NCBI GenBank assembly: GCA_017429835.1
Contig: JAFROD010000004.1
Span: forward strand, 1-64,000
Length of the DNA: 64,000 nt
Direction of reading: 5' to 3'
From: Oscillospiraceae bacterium
GTDB lineage: Bacteria > Bacillota > Clostridia > Oscillospirales > Oscillospiraceae
Part shown: in pieces, positions 21,027 through 29,648 of the stretch
Position numbering within the stretch: position 1 is the first letter of the stretch
Layout: every line of letters starts with the position of its first letter
Position numbers and translations under genes: made by a program
Notes under the pieces: model-generated
What the model was told of the DNA's origin: nothing
Database searches by the model: none
The model's input: the letters and a program-made list of their open reading frames with translations, nothing else

Positions 21027-22232
21027 CTACCTCTCGCCGATTCCCGTGCGCAGCAACGCGGCGATCAGGGCGGCGTAGCCCTCGGCGGCGCGCGTCAGCT
21101 GGGAAACGGACACGTACTCGTCGATCGTGTGCGCCAGCGACTCGGGCGACGGGCCGTAGCCGACGGTCGGGATGTGCGCCTCGCCTGCGTAGTGACTGCC
21201 GTTCGTGCAGAACGAATAGTGCGTGAGGATCGGGTCGTCGCCGAGCTCCTGCAGGGCTTCAAAGCAGTTGACGACGAAGTCGTCGTCCTCTGCGTACAGC
21301 CACGCGGGGAAAAACCGCTGCGCCGCGATCGTCTCGCCGGTGTAGCAGACCTTGCTTTCCTCGCGGATCGAGACCTTCGCGGAAAACTGCGGATCCTCGG
21401 CGCTGAGGCGGTCGATGATCGCCCGGATCGGCGCAAGGACGCTCTCGGGCGTGTCGCCGACCAGCAGGCGCCGGTCCAGCGTCGCGACGCACCGCTGCGG
21501 GACGACCGACGCGCCCGGATAGGGGTAGGAAATGATATCCGTCAGCTCCTGAATGGCGACGCCGAGATGCGCCTGATGGCGCGGCTTGTAGTCCTCGAGC
21601 GCGGCGAGAAGGCGCATCATCTTTTTGACGGCGTTCACGCCCTTTTCGGGGTTGGACGAGTGGGCGGGCTTGCCGATCGTCTCCACGACGATCTCCGCGC
21701 GGCCGCGCTGCCCGATCTTCAGATTGAGATCGGACGCCTCCCCGATGATAACGTAGTCCGGGCGGACGACTTCACTGATCCGGCGGGCGGAAACGCCCTC
21801 GAACAGCTCCTCGTACACCACGCCGGCGACGTAGATCTCACCGGCAAAGTCGCGGCCGCAGGCTTCGGCAAAGTACGCCGCGCCGACGATCATCGCCGCC
21901 ACCGCGCCCTTCATGTCGGACGCGCCCCTGCCGCGCATTTTCCCGTCCGCGACCGTGCCGCAGAACGGGTCGAAGCTCCAGCGTTCGCGTTCCTGCACGG
22001 GCACGGTGTCGACGTGCCCGTCGAGCAGTACCCGCGCGCCGGGGCGTTTTCCGCGCAGGCAGCCGATCACGTTGCCGCAGGCGTCGATACGCACCTCGTC
22101 GTAGCCGAGCTCGCGCATTTCCCGCGCGGTCAGCGCCGCGACCGCCTGCTCCTCGCCCGAACAGCTCGGCGTTTGGATCAGCTTGCCGCAGAGTTCAACG
22201 GTTTTCTTATGCAGTTGCTCTTTCGTCATCAT
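21027..22232 (-). CDS. M20-family metallopeptidase (YgeY/ArgE-DapE-like)
   Basis: This 401-residue zinc-dependent amidohydrolase has metal-binding motifs LLDGHVDTVP, GRGASDMKGAV, YEELFEG and GEASDLN, with a dimerisation domain around GKPAHSSNPEKGVNAVKKM. The overall pattern is closest to the YgeY-type M20 hydrolases associated with purine/selenium metabolism, but ArgE/DapE-like deacylation or dipeptidase activity is also possible. Two consecutive ATGs begin the frame. It overlaps the preceding C39-like gene by 26 bases, so it belongs to the ileS transcript. No selenium genes are in the window. Confidence 0.82.
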   Translation of the reverse strand: MMTKEQLHKKTVELCGKLIQTPSCSGEEQAVAALTAREMRELGYDEVRIDACGNVIGCLRGKRPGARVLLDGHVDTVPVQERERWSFDPFCGTVADGKMRGRGASDMKGAVAAMIVGAAYFAEACGRDFAGEIYVAGVVYEELFEGVSARRISEVVRPDYVIIGEASDLNLKIGQRGRAEIVVETIGKPAHSSNPEKGVNAVKKMMRLLAALEDYKPRHQAHLGVAIQELTDIISYPYPGASVVPQRCVATLDRRLLVGDTPESVLAPIRAIIDRLSAEDPQFSAKVSIREESKVCYTGETIAAQRFFPAWLYAEDDDFVVNCFEALQELGDDPILTHYSFCTNGSHYAGEAHIPTVGYGPSPESLAHTIDEYVSVSQLTRAAEGYAALIAALLRTGIGER

Positions 22233-22824
22233 TCGGCAATTCCTTCTTCACCGCGATCAGCCGCGGCGCGTGATAGTTACGGGCCTTCAGAAATTCCTGC
22301 ACGGACGCGCCGAGCCGGATCGGACGTTTCGTGTCGGAAAAGACGTTATAGCCGACGAAGCCGTCCTCGCCGGGCGCCACCGCAATGAAATGCGCGCCCT
22401 TGCCGTGCCAGTACCACAGAACGCTGACTGTCGCTTTCTTCGCCATTTCGTCGAAGCGTTCGCGCTTTCCGGAGGAATCGGCGCGGTAGCCGCGCTTGCG
22501 GAAGAAATGCGTGAGCGCAGCGGGAATCGTGCCGAACGCACCGAACAAAATCGCTCCGTATCGCTCAAAATCGCTGATAATTTCCGCGGGCTGGACGTGA
22601 TCGCCCAAGATCCGGCAGGCGTTATAGGCGGCGATCCAACCGCAGCCGTTGTGGCTCGACGGGAAAAAGCCGTAGCGGAACTGGCGCGCGGCAGCGTCGC
22701 CCTGGTTGTGCAGGAAGTCGTCCACCTGCGCGGCGCGGTTGTGCCGCCGGTTGACGAGGTGCACGACGCCGTAGGCGAGCACCACCAGCGCGATCACGCC
22801 AAAAACGATCAAAAGCGGTATCAT
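22207..22824 (-). CDS. Membrane-anchored C39-like cysteine peptidase fold protein
   Basis: This 205-residue protein has one N-terminal helix (IPLLIVFGVIALVVLAYGVV, residues 2-21) and a papain-like domain. SSHNGCGWIAAYNACRILG supplies the likely nucleophilic cysteine and GKGAHFIAVAPGEDGFVGYN the histidine and following strand, as in C39-type peptidases. Whether it is an active protease is unknown. The ATG at 22824 overlaps the ileS stop by four bases (ATGA), so translation is coupled to ileS. A longer frame from 22917 would lie within ileS and is rejected. Confidence 0.65.
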   Translation of the reverse strand: MIPLLIVFGVIALVVLAYGVVHLVNRRHNRAAQVDDFLHNQGDAAARQFRYGFFPSSHNGCGWIAAYNACRILGDHVQPAEIISDFERYGAILFGAFGTIPAALTHFFRKRGYRADSSGKRERFDEMAKKATVSVLWYWHGKGAHFIAVAPGEDGFVGYNVFSDTKRPIRLGASVQEFLKARNYHAPRLIAVKKELPNDDERATA

Positions 22825-25625
22825 TCGCTCAAATTCAGTTCCGCAACGACGGCGGCGCAGCGCGGGCAGAGCCCGTCGGCGTTCGCCTGCGTCGAGTGCA
22901 TCCAGCAGCGCGGGCACTTCACGCCCTCTGCTTCGGACGCTTCGATCCGAATGCCGGGATAGTGCGCGCTCACGCCGGAGGAGAGTACGTCGCCGGACGC
23001 CTGCTCGGTCAGCTTGACGTCGGAGACGATGAACAGCTCAGGCAGATTGAAGTCCCTGAGCGTCTCGAGAACGGCCTTGCCCTCGTCGTTGGTCGCGTAG
23101 AGCGCGACGTGCGCCTCCAGCGCCTTGCCGATGCGCTTATCGGCGCGGGCGAGCTCGAGGACGCTGTTCACGTCGTCGCGCAGGGCGATCAGCTTGACCC
23201 ATTTCGCCATGGCTTCATCGGACAGCGCGTAATCCTCGTAGGGCTTTGCCAGCTCGTTGAGGACGACGTTACGCGTGTCGTCGCCGTCGCGGTGCGGCAT
23301 CGCCTGCCAGATCTCGTCGCAGGTGAAGGGCAGGATCGGCGCGTACATCTTCGCCAGCGCGTCCACGATCAGGAAGAGGGCGGTCTGCGCGCTGCGGCGC
23401 TTGCGTCCGTTCTTCGCTTCGCAGTAGAGGCGGTCTTTCAGAATATCGAGATAGAAATTCGACAGCTCGACGACGCAGAAATCGTTGACCGCGTGGGTCA
23501 GGACGTGGAATTCATAGTTGTCGTAGGCTTCAAAGGAGGTGCGGATCAGCGCGTTGAGCCGCGTGATCGCCCAACGGTCAAGCTCTTCCATCTCCGTGGG
23601 GGCAACGAGGTCGTTCGCGTCGAATTCCGCGAGATTGCCCAGACAGTAACGGGCGGTGTTGCGGAATTTCAGATAGGTCTGCGAGAGCTGCTTGAAGATC
23701 TCCTTCGAGCAGCGCACGTCGGCGCGGTAGTCCGCCGACGCCGCCCACAGGCGGACGATGTCCGCGCCGAAGTCGCGGATCAGCTCGGCGGGATCGACGC
23801 CGTTGCCGAGAGATTTATGCATCGCCTTGCCCTCGCCGTCGACCGTCCAGCCGTGCGTCAGGCACTTTAAGAACGGGGCGCCCTTGCCGAGCGCGCCGAC
23901 GCTCGTGAGCAGGCTCGACTGGAACCAGCCGCGGTACTGATCCGCGCCCTCGAGGTACATCGTCGCGGGCCAGAGCTCGGGGTGCTCGCGGCGCAGGGAG
24001 GCGATGTGGGTCGAGCCGGAGTCGAACCAGCCGTCAAGCGTGTCGCTCTCCTTCTCGAACGCCGCGCCGCCGCAGTGCGGGCAGGTCAGCCCTTCGGAGA
24101 TCAGCTCCGCCGCTTCGTGCGCGAACCAGTAATTCGAGCCGTGCGCGTCGAAGAGTTTGGAGATGTGGTCGATGGTCTCGGGCGTACAGACGGGCTTGCC
24201 GCAGTCCTTGCAGTAGAAGACGGGGATCGGCAGACCCCAGCGGCGCTGACGGGAGATGCACCAGTCGGCGCGGTCGCGGATCATGGCGATCATGCGATCC
24301 TTGCCCCAGGCGGGCAGCCATTCGACCTTGTCGCAGGCGGCGACCGCCTCGTCCTTGAACGATTCGACGGAGCAGAACCACTGCGGAGTCGCGCGGAAGA
24401 TGATCGGGGACTTGCAGCGCCAGCAGTGCGGGTAGCTGTGGACGATGTGCTCGGAGGCGAACAGCGCACCGCTTTTCTTCATGTCCTCTAAAATGACGGG
24501 GTTGGATTCCTCGGTCTTCATGCCGGCGTAAGGCCCTGCGTAGTCGGTGTGGCGGCCGCGGTCGTCGACCGGCACGACCAGCTCCATGCCGTAGCGGCGG
24601 CAGGTCTGGTAGTCGTCCGCGCCGAAGCCCGGCGCGGTATGGACGCAGCCGGTGCCGGAGTCCATGGTGACGTACTCAGCGTTCAGCAGGCGCGAGGTCT
24701 TGTCGAGGAAGGGGTGCTTTGCGAGCATGTTCTCGAAGAAGCTGCCCGGGTGGGTCTCGACGATCTCATACCGCTCCACGCCGCCGACCTGCATGACCTT
24801 TTCGACCAGCGCTTCAGCGATGACGTAGGATTCGCCGTTTTCCGCCTTGACGACGGCGTAGCGCTCGCGCGGGTGCAGGGAAATACCCATGTTGCCGGGC
24901 AGCGTCCAGATCGTTGTCGTCCAAATCAGGAAGAAGAGCTTATCACGGTCGAGGTGCGGCAGCTTGCCGAGGTCGTCTTCCATGCGGAATTTGACGTAGA
25001 CCGTGGTGCAGGGGTCGTCCTGATACTCGATCTCGGCCTCCGCGAGCGCGGTCTCGTCCTTCGGGCACCAGTAGACGGGCTTCAAGCCCTTGTAGATATA
25101 GCCCTTGCGGAACATCTCGCCGAAGACCTTGACTTCTTCGGCTTCGAAATGGCGGTCCATCGTGCGGTAGGGGTGCTCCCAGTCGCCGATCACGCCCAGA
25201 CGGCGGAAGCCCGCCATCTGCCGCTGAATGAACTCCTCGGCAAAGGCTTCGCAGGCGGAGCGGAACTCGGTCACGGGCATGGTCTTGTGATTGAGCTTGT
25301 TCTTCTTGATGATCGCGGACTCGATCGGCATGCCGTGGTTGTCCCAGCCGGGTGTGTAGGGGGTATAGTAGCCGCGCATGGCGTAGGAGCGGACGATGAA
25401 GTCCTTGAGCGTCTTGTTCAGCGCGTGACCCATGTGGATGTCGCCGTTGGAGAACGGGGGGCCGTCGTGCAGAACGAAGGCGGGCTTGCCCTGATTCTTC
25501 TCAAGCAGAAGCCGGTAGACGTCGATCTGATTCCAACGCTCCAGCATGCCCGGCTCGCGGGCGGGCAGACCGGCGCGCATGGGGAAGTCGGTCTGCGGTG
25601 TGATGATGGTGTCTTTGTAGTCCAT
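22821..25625 (-). CDS. ileS: IleS, isoleucyl-tRNA synthetase
   Basis: This class I synthetase of 934 residues charges tRNA-Ile. The HIGH motif is in GDIHMGHALN (HMGH 64-67), the editing domain has SGTGCVHTAPGFGADDY, and the KMSKS loop reads KAMHKSLGN (about residues 600-608), a variant form. A C-terminal zinc finger has two Cys pairs (CPRCWMH and CPRCAAV), the bacterial type seen in E. coli and Clostridia. It lies downstream of divIVA, the normal Firmicutes position, and is preceded by an isoleucine T-box. GGAGGAAATT lies upstream of the start. Confidence 0.97.
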   Translation of the reverse strand: MDYKDTIITPQTDFPMRAGLPAREPGMLERWNQIDVYRLLLEKNQGKPAFVLHDGPPFSNGDIHMGHALNKTLKDFIVRSYAMRGYYTPYTPGWDNHGMPIESAIIKKNKLNHKTMPVTEFRSACEAFAEEFIQRQMAGFRRLGVIGDWEHPYRTMDRHFEAEEVKVFGEMFRKGYIYKGLKPVYWCPKDETALAEAEIEYQDDPCTTVYVKFRMEDDLGKLPHLDRDKLFFLIWTTTIWTLPGNMGISLHPRERYAVVKAENGESYVIAEALVEKVMQVGGVERYEIVETHPGSFFENMLAKHPFLDKTSRLLNAEYVTMDSGTGCVHTAPGFGADDYQTCRRYGMELVVPVDDRGRHTDYAGPYAGMKTEESNPVILEDMKKSGALFASEHIVHSYPHCWRCKSPIIFRATPQWFCSVESFKDEAVAACDKVEWLPAWGKDRMIAMIRDRADWCISRQRRWGLPIPVFYCKDCGKPVCTPETIDHISKLFDAHGSNYWFAHEAAELISEGLTCPHCGGAAFEKESDTLDGWFDSGSTHIASLRREHPELWPATMYLEGADQYRGWFQSSLLTSVGALGKGAPFLKCLTHGWTVDGEGKAMHKSLGNGVDPAELIRDFGADIVRLWAASADYRADVRCSKEIFKQLSQTYLKFRNTARYCLGNLAEFDANDLVAPTEMEELDRWAITRLNALIRTSFEAYDNYEFHVLTHAVNDFCVVELSNFYLDILKDRLYCEAKNGRKRRSAQTALFLIVDALAKMYAPILPFTCDEIWQAMPHRDGDDTRNVVLNELAKPYEDYALSDEAMAKWVKLIALRDDVNSVLELARADKRIGKALEAHVALYATNDEGKAVLETLRDFNLPELFIVSDVKLTEQASGDVLSSGVSAHYPGIRIEASEAEGVKCPRCWMHSTQANADGLCPRCAAVVAELNLSE

Positions 25626-25649
25626 AAATTTCCTCCGGAAATATTGATT

Positions 25650-25768
25650 TCAATGCGGAATGCGGAATGGGGAATTGTCCGAGCAACGGTGTCGTTGCGA
25701 GGTCGCCGTTGGCGGCGTCACCCCTTGCGGGTGTAATCTGTGCGCCGCAGAGATGGAATTGTACACAT
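25650..25768 (-). repeat. Dispersed repeat within the ileS leader
   Basis: Between the T-box terminator and the ileS start lies a copy with CAATGCGGAATGCGGAAT, GGTGTCGTTGCGAGGTCGCC and TTGCGGGTGTAATCTG. The last two also occur at 20127-20190. It lengthens the leader by about 110 bases without adding coding capacity. Confidence 0.6.
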
Positions 25769-25796
25769 GAAGTATGGCAGCAGCCAGCCATAGCGC

Positions 25797-26037
25797 CGCA
25801 AAAAAGCACCCCTGTCTCGGTCAAGAGACAGAGGTGCATTCCTCTGCGGTACCACTCCTGTTCCCCCGCGAACGGGGGCGCTCAAACACGCGGTAACGGG
25901 CGTGAGCCGTCGCGCCTTACTCTCTCGTTCAGGCGGATGCTCCGGGGTGATATTCGCACATCGCGCGGCTGCCTTGCATCGACCGGCAGCTTTCTGCACG
26001 CGGAGGGTGTGCTGTTTGTCCCCATCAGCGCAGGTAG
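25797..26037 (-). promoter_or_regulatory. T-box riboswitch (isoleucine) controlling ileS
   Basis: On the minus strand the T-box core TGGTACCGC lies at 25846-25854. It is followed by a 13-bp terminator stem (25825-25837 with 25806-25818) and six T (25800-25805). Upstream is a long stem I whose specifier loop GAATATCACC contains ATC (25949-25951), an isoleucine codon followed by A. Uncharged tRNA-Ile would stabilise the antiterminator and let transcription continue into ileS. The element starts within a few bases of the divIVA stop. Confidence 0.92.
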
Positions 26038-26038
26038 G

Positions 26039-26782
26039 TTATTTCGCGTCGCTGTTGCGACCGAATTTCAATTCTTCAAAGAGCTTCTGCTTGGCGGGCG
26101 ACAGCTCGCCGTGCAGCGGGGAGCTCTCCTCAACGGGGAGCGTCTTGTCCTCGATCGGCTCCTCGTCGATCGGCAGCGTCGTCTCGGGAACGTCCATGGA
26201 CTCCTCGATGCGCATGCCGATCTCCTCGATCAGCGCGTCCGCTTTTTCCTCGGGCGTGGGGTCGATGGGGTTTTTGTCGTAGTCGAAGGGACGGGCGGGT
26301 TCTTCTGCGGGCGCGGGCTTTTGCTCGGGAAGCTCCTGCTTGCGAAGCTCCGCCAACAGCTCGAGCTGCCGGTTCAGACGGCGCTCCATGCCGTCGATAA
26401 ACTGCGCGGTCGCCTGCTTTGCCGCTTCCAGACGTTCCTGCTCCGTGCCGATCATCTGATCCGCGGACTGCGCCTTTGCGGCAGCAGCCTCCTCCGCGTC
26501 GCGGAGCATTTTCGCGCACTTCTTCTCGGCTTCGACCGTCATCTGCTCACAGGTCTTCTGCGCGGCGAGAATGGCGCTCTGCATGGTCGCTTCCTGCTTG
26601 CGGTATTCCTCGAGCTTTTCCACGAGGATCCGCATCTTGCTTTTCAAAACGGAGTTTTCTTTATAAAGCGTGAGATAATCTTCCGTCAACGGTTCCAGCA
26701 CGTCGTCGACCGAAGCCATGTCGTAGCCGCCGAAGATGGCTTTTTCGAAACTGATCTCCTGAATTTGCTGCGGTGTCAGCAT
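26039..26782 (-). CDS. divIVA: DivIVA-like cell division/pole protein
   Basis: This 247-residue coiled-coil protein recognises curved membrane and recruits division or sporulation partners. The N-terminal lipid-binding domain reads LTPQQIQEISFEKAIFGGYD followed by VDDVLEPLTEDYLTLYKEN. A long alanine/glutamate-rich coiled coil covers about residues 40-160, and an acidic C-terminal tail rich in Glu and Pro follows. The order sepF-divIVA-ileS is the conserved Gram-positive arrangement. AGGTTTCATT precedes the ATG at 26782. The low-complexity tail is longer than in Bacillus DivIVA. Confidence 0.92.
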   Translation of the reverse strand: MLTPQQIQEISFEKAIFGGYDMASVDDVLEPLTEDYLTLYKENSVLKSKMRILVEKLEEYRKQEATMQSAILAAQKTCEQMTVEAEKKCAKMLRDAEEAAAAKAQSADQMIGTEQERLEAAKQATAQFIDGMERRLNRQLELLAELRKQELPEQKPAPAEEPARPFDYDKNPIDPTPEEKADALIEEIGMRIEESMDVPETTLPIDEEPIEDKTLPVEESSPLHGELSPAKQKLFEELKFGRNSDAK

Positions 26783-26819
26783 AATGAAACCTCCATATTT
26801 TTATGTAGGAAACGCAATA

Positions 26820-27308
26820 TCAGAAATAGGTACCCTCGTTCTTCTCCAGCTCGTCCGCCAGCTCGCCGACGACGCCGACGTTGTACGGGGTGACGAGGTA
26901 GGTGGACAGGGCGATTTTCTTGATCTTGCCGTCGAGCGCATAGGCGCAGCCGGACAGGAAGTCCACCAGACGGCGGGCAACGTCCTTGTTGGTCGTTTCG
27001 AGGTTCAGAATGACGGCCTTCTTGTCACGCAGGCTGTCGGCGATCTCGGAGACCTGATCGAAGCGCTCGGGCTTGACCAGAACGACCTGAAGCTGGGTGC
27101 CGGTGCTGATATTCACAACGCGGCCTGCCGGGGAGCGGGTCTCCGCCGCAGGAGCGGCTGCAGTGCGGGCGTAACCGGACGGTGCGCGGTAGGGAGCGGG
27201 CGCTTCTTCCGGTTCTTCCTCGGGCAGCTCTTCGTCATAATCATCGAAATCGTCTTCCGGTTCGGAATAAGGGCGGGTCAGTTTTCTGATTTCATCCATC
27301 AGTCCCAT
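26820..27308 (-). CDS. sepF: SepF, FtsZ-associated division protein
   Basis: SepF binds FtsZ and membrane to organise the division septum. The 162-residue protein starts MGLMDEIRKLTRPY, an amphipathic membrane-binding helix, then has an acidic Pro-rich linker (residues 15-75). The DUF552 core (TQLQVVLVKPERFDQVSEIADSL, NLETTNKDVARRLVDFLSG) ends at SGCAYALDGKIKKIALSTYLVTPYNV. The gene lies between ylmE and divIVA, as in other Firmicutes. A GGAGGATA ribosome binding site precedes the start. Confidence 0.95.
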   Translation of the reverse strand: MGLMDEIRKLTRPYSEPEDDFDDYDEELPEEEPEEAPAPYRAPSGYARTAAAPAAETRSPAGRVVNISTGTQLQVVLVKPERFDQVSEIADSLRDKKAVILNLETTNKDVARRLVDFLSGCAYALDGKIKKIALSTYLVTPYNVGVVGELADELEKNEGTYF

Positions 27309-27332
27309 GATTTGTATCCTCCGTAAGTTAAG

Positions 27333-28034
27333 CTATATTTTCTTCGAATAATCCCTTGCGCCGAAAATCGCCGTCCCGACGCGGATCATCGTACTGCCGC
27401 AGGCGATGGCGTCCTCAAAGTCGTCCGTCATGCCCATCGACAAAATTTCCATGCTAATATTATGATAGTTTTTTGCTGTTATGTCAACAGCAATTCTCTT
27501 GATTTCCGTAAAAAATCTGCAATTACTGCCGCTTTTTTCCGAAACGGGAGGAATTGCCATCAGTCCGCGCAGGCGCAGGTGCGGGAATCGCGCCATCGCA
27601 GCGGCGACGGCGTCCGCCTGCTCCGGCGCGTAGCCGGATTTGCTCTCCTCCGCGCCGACGTTGATCTCGAGCAGGATATCCTGCACGATCGCTTGCTTTG
27701 CCGCTTCCTTCTCGAGCGCGGCGAGCAGCTCCGGACGGTCGACGGACTGAATGAGGTCGACCTTGCCCACGACCTGCTTGACCTTGTTGGTCTGCAAATG
27801 CCCGATGAAATGTACGCTTGCGCCGTCGTAGGCGTGCTCTTTCAGCTTGGCGGTCAACTCCTGCACGCGGTTTTCGCCGCAGCAGGCAACACCTGCGGCG
27901 ATCGCTTCGCGCACGCGCGAGGCATCGTTCATTTTCGTTGCCGCGCAGAGCACGATCTCCTTCGGGTCGCGCCCTGCCCTTTGTGCCGCCGCGTCCATTC
28001 TTGCGCGAATGGCGGCGACGTTCTCCGCGATCAT
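27333..28034 (-). CDS. YlmE/YggS family PLP-binding protein
   Basis: This 233-residue member of the PLP homeostasis family (PLPBP) begins with ENVAAIRARMDAAAQRAGRDPKEI. The PLP lysine is in LCAATKMN (about residue 34), and the conserved GENRVQEL, HFIGHLQTNKVK and SMGMTDDFEDAIACGSTMIRVGTAIFG segments are present. The family buffers pyridoxal phosphate and affects amino acid pools. It sits at the head of the sepF-divIVA cluster and overlaps the preceding HlyD-like gene by four bases. Residues 165-190 (RFFTEIKRIAVDITAKNYHN) are encoded by locally AT-rich DNA. Confidence 0.92.
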   Translation of the reverse strand: MIAENVAAIRARMDAAAQRAGRDPKEIVLCAATKMNDASRVREAIAAGVACCGENRVQELTAKLKEHAYDGASVHFIGHLQTNKVKQVVGKVDLIQSVDRPELLAALEKEAAKQAIVQDILLEINVGAEESKSGYAPEQADAVAAAMARFPHLRLRGLMAIPPVSEKSGSNCRFFTEIKRIAVDITAKNYHNISMEILSMGMTDDFEDAIACGSTMIRVGTAIFGARDYSKKI

Positions 28035-29233
28035 TCCGCGATCACACTCCCGTCTCTGATTTCTTCATCGGTCAGAATGACGGCGTCATCTTCCCGCAGC
28101 CCGTCCGGCTCCTGCCGGATCAGGCAGTATTCGTCGTAAATAAAGAGGATCTCCACCGGTTTCCACCGCGCCTTCGCGCCGATGAGCACGTACACGCCCG
28201 TTTCGCCGTCCTCGGTACGGACGGCTTCCTTCGGAACGCGGAGCCCCTCGTAGGTACGGAAGTTCAGCGTCGCCGTGACCGCACGAAGCGCCGTGACGTC
28301 CTGCATCTGCACGGCGCAGGAAACGACGAGCAGGCTTGCGCCGTCTTCTTCCGTAACGAGCCGCTCGATCTGCACGGGCAGGGAGGTCAGCTCCTCGCCC
28401 GCCAGGGTCAGGAGCAGGCTGTCGCCCGCCGCGCAGCGATCCGCCGCGCCTGCGGGAAGCTCGCAGACCAGATACCATTTCTGCCCGAAGATCAGCCGCC
28501 CGATCGTGTGCTCCGGCACGGCGGCGCGTCGGGTTTCAACGCTGCGCAGCTCGGAAAGCGACATCGTTTGCAGCGCTTCCGGCGTGAGAACGTCCTCGAA
28601 GCCGTCCGCGTGGCGCGAGGAATAGCCCGCCTGCGAGACCGTGATCGGCGTGGAGGACGCTGCGCACTGCGCCTGCAGCGCGGCGATCTCCGCGTCCAGA
28701 TTGGAAAGCCGCGCCTGCACGCGCGCCGCGTCGTTCGGCGTCAGACTGCGCTGCAGAACGTAAGGCTCCAGCGCGGCGGCAGCCGCCTGCATGCGCGGAA
28801 CGGACTGCGCGGCGGTCTGCGCGGATAAGCGAATGATGTTCGCTGCGATTGCCGCGTCCGCGGCGGATAAGTCCTTCGCGCTCTCGGACGCGAACGCCAG
28901 CCGGTCGCGCCGGATCTGCAGAGCAAGCAGCTCCCGCTGCATACGGGCGGCGTCCTCCGTCGCGCAGCCGTAGGCGACGGTCTGGCTGCCGCCGACCCGC
29001 TGCCCTTCGGCAAGGGCGGCGACGGGATAGGGCGCGCTGCTGACCAGAAGCTCCTCCGAACGCACCACAAAGCCGGAAACGGTAATACCGTCGCCGACTT
29101 CGCAGTAGACGGGCGCGAGCGTCGTATAGTCCTCACCCGACCGCAGAAAGATCGAGAAGAGGACGAAGATCGCCAGCAGCGCCGCCAGCAGTATGGAGGT
29201 TAGCTTTAAGTAGAATTCGCCCTGCTTTTTCAT
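28031..29233 (-). CDS. HlyD-like membrane fusion protein
   Basis: This 400-residue protein has one N-terminal membrane helix (LTSILLAALLAIFVLFSIFL, about 11-30) and an extracytoplasmic region with a biotinyl-lipoyl-like start (VYCEVGDGITVSGFVVRSEELL), a long helical hairpin rich in Ala and Arg, and a C-terminal beta domain (RVPKEAVRTEDGETGVYVLIG). This is the pattern of HlyD-type adaptor subunits. No transporter is adjacent. Clostridial genomes often carry this gene just before ylmE-sepF, suggesting an envelope or division role. It starts 32 bases after hfq and overlaps ylmE. Confidence 0.75.
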   Translation of the reverse strand: MKKQGEFYLKLTSILLAALLAIFVLFSIFLRSGEDYTTLAPVYCEVGDGITVSGFVVRSEELLVSSAPYPVAALAEGQRVGGSQTVAYGCATEDAARMQRELLALQIRRDRLAFASESAKDLSAADAAIAANIIRLSAQTAAQSVPRMQAAAAALEPYVLQRSLTPNDAARVQARLSNLDAEIAALQAQCAASSTPITVSQAGYSSRHADGFEDVLTPEALQTMSLSELRSVETRRAAVPEHTIGRLIFGQKWYLVCELPAGAADRCAAGDSLLLTLAGEELTSLPVQIERLVTEEDGASLLVVSCAVQMQDVTALRAVTATLNFRTYEGLRVPKEAVRTEDGETGVYVLIGAKARWKPVEILFIYDEYCLIRQEPDGLREDDAVILTDEEIRDGSVIAE

Positions 29234-29265
29234 GCTTCTCCCTTACTTGCAGGACTGCAGCGCGG

Positions 29266-29493
29266 TTACGCGGGCGGGAAGCGGACGGGCTGCAGCGGCA
29301 CGAGCGTGGAGATCGCGTGCTTGTAGATCATCTGCTGCTTGCCCTCGGAGCTCAGCACGACGACGAAGCTGTCGAAGCCGGTGACGATGCCCTTGAGCTG
29401 AAAGCCGTTCATCAGAAACATCGTGACCGGGGTGTGCTCCCGGCGCACCTCGTTGAGGATCAGATCCTGCAGGTTTTCTGTGTTTGCCATCAT
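29266..29493 (-). CDS. hfq: Hfq, RNA chaperone
   Basis: Hfq forms a hexameric Sm ring that binds small RNAs and mRNAs. The 75-residue product has the Sm1 motif ([35 protein letters not shown]) and the Sm2 signature IYKHAIST, followed by the short tail [12 protein letters not shown]. The position directly after miaA is conserved widely. AAGAGG lies 5 bases before the first of two consecutive ATGs, so 29493 or 29490 may be used. There is no long C-terminal extension. Confidence 0.95.
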   Translation of the reverse strand: MMANTENLQDLILNEVRREHTPVTMFLMNGFQLKGIVTGFDSFVVVLSSEGKQQMIYKHAISTLVPLQPVRFPPA

Positions 29494-29648
29494 AGGTACC
29501 TCTTTTCTTATGTTTTGGGATACCTATATTGTAGCGGTTTCGCTTTGTCAGAATCGGCGGAAAGCCGTCGAAGAGTGGAAATAATTTCCAATGCGGAATG
29601 CGCAACGACGCGGTCAACGGGTTATTGCGCATCGCGCACGCGCTGCCC

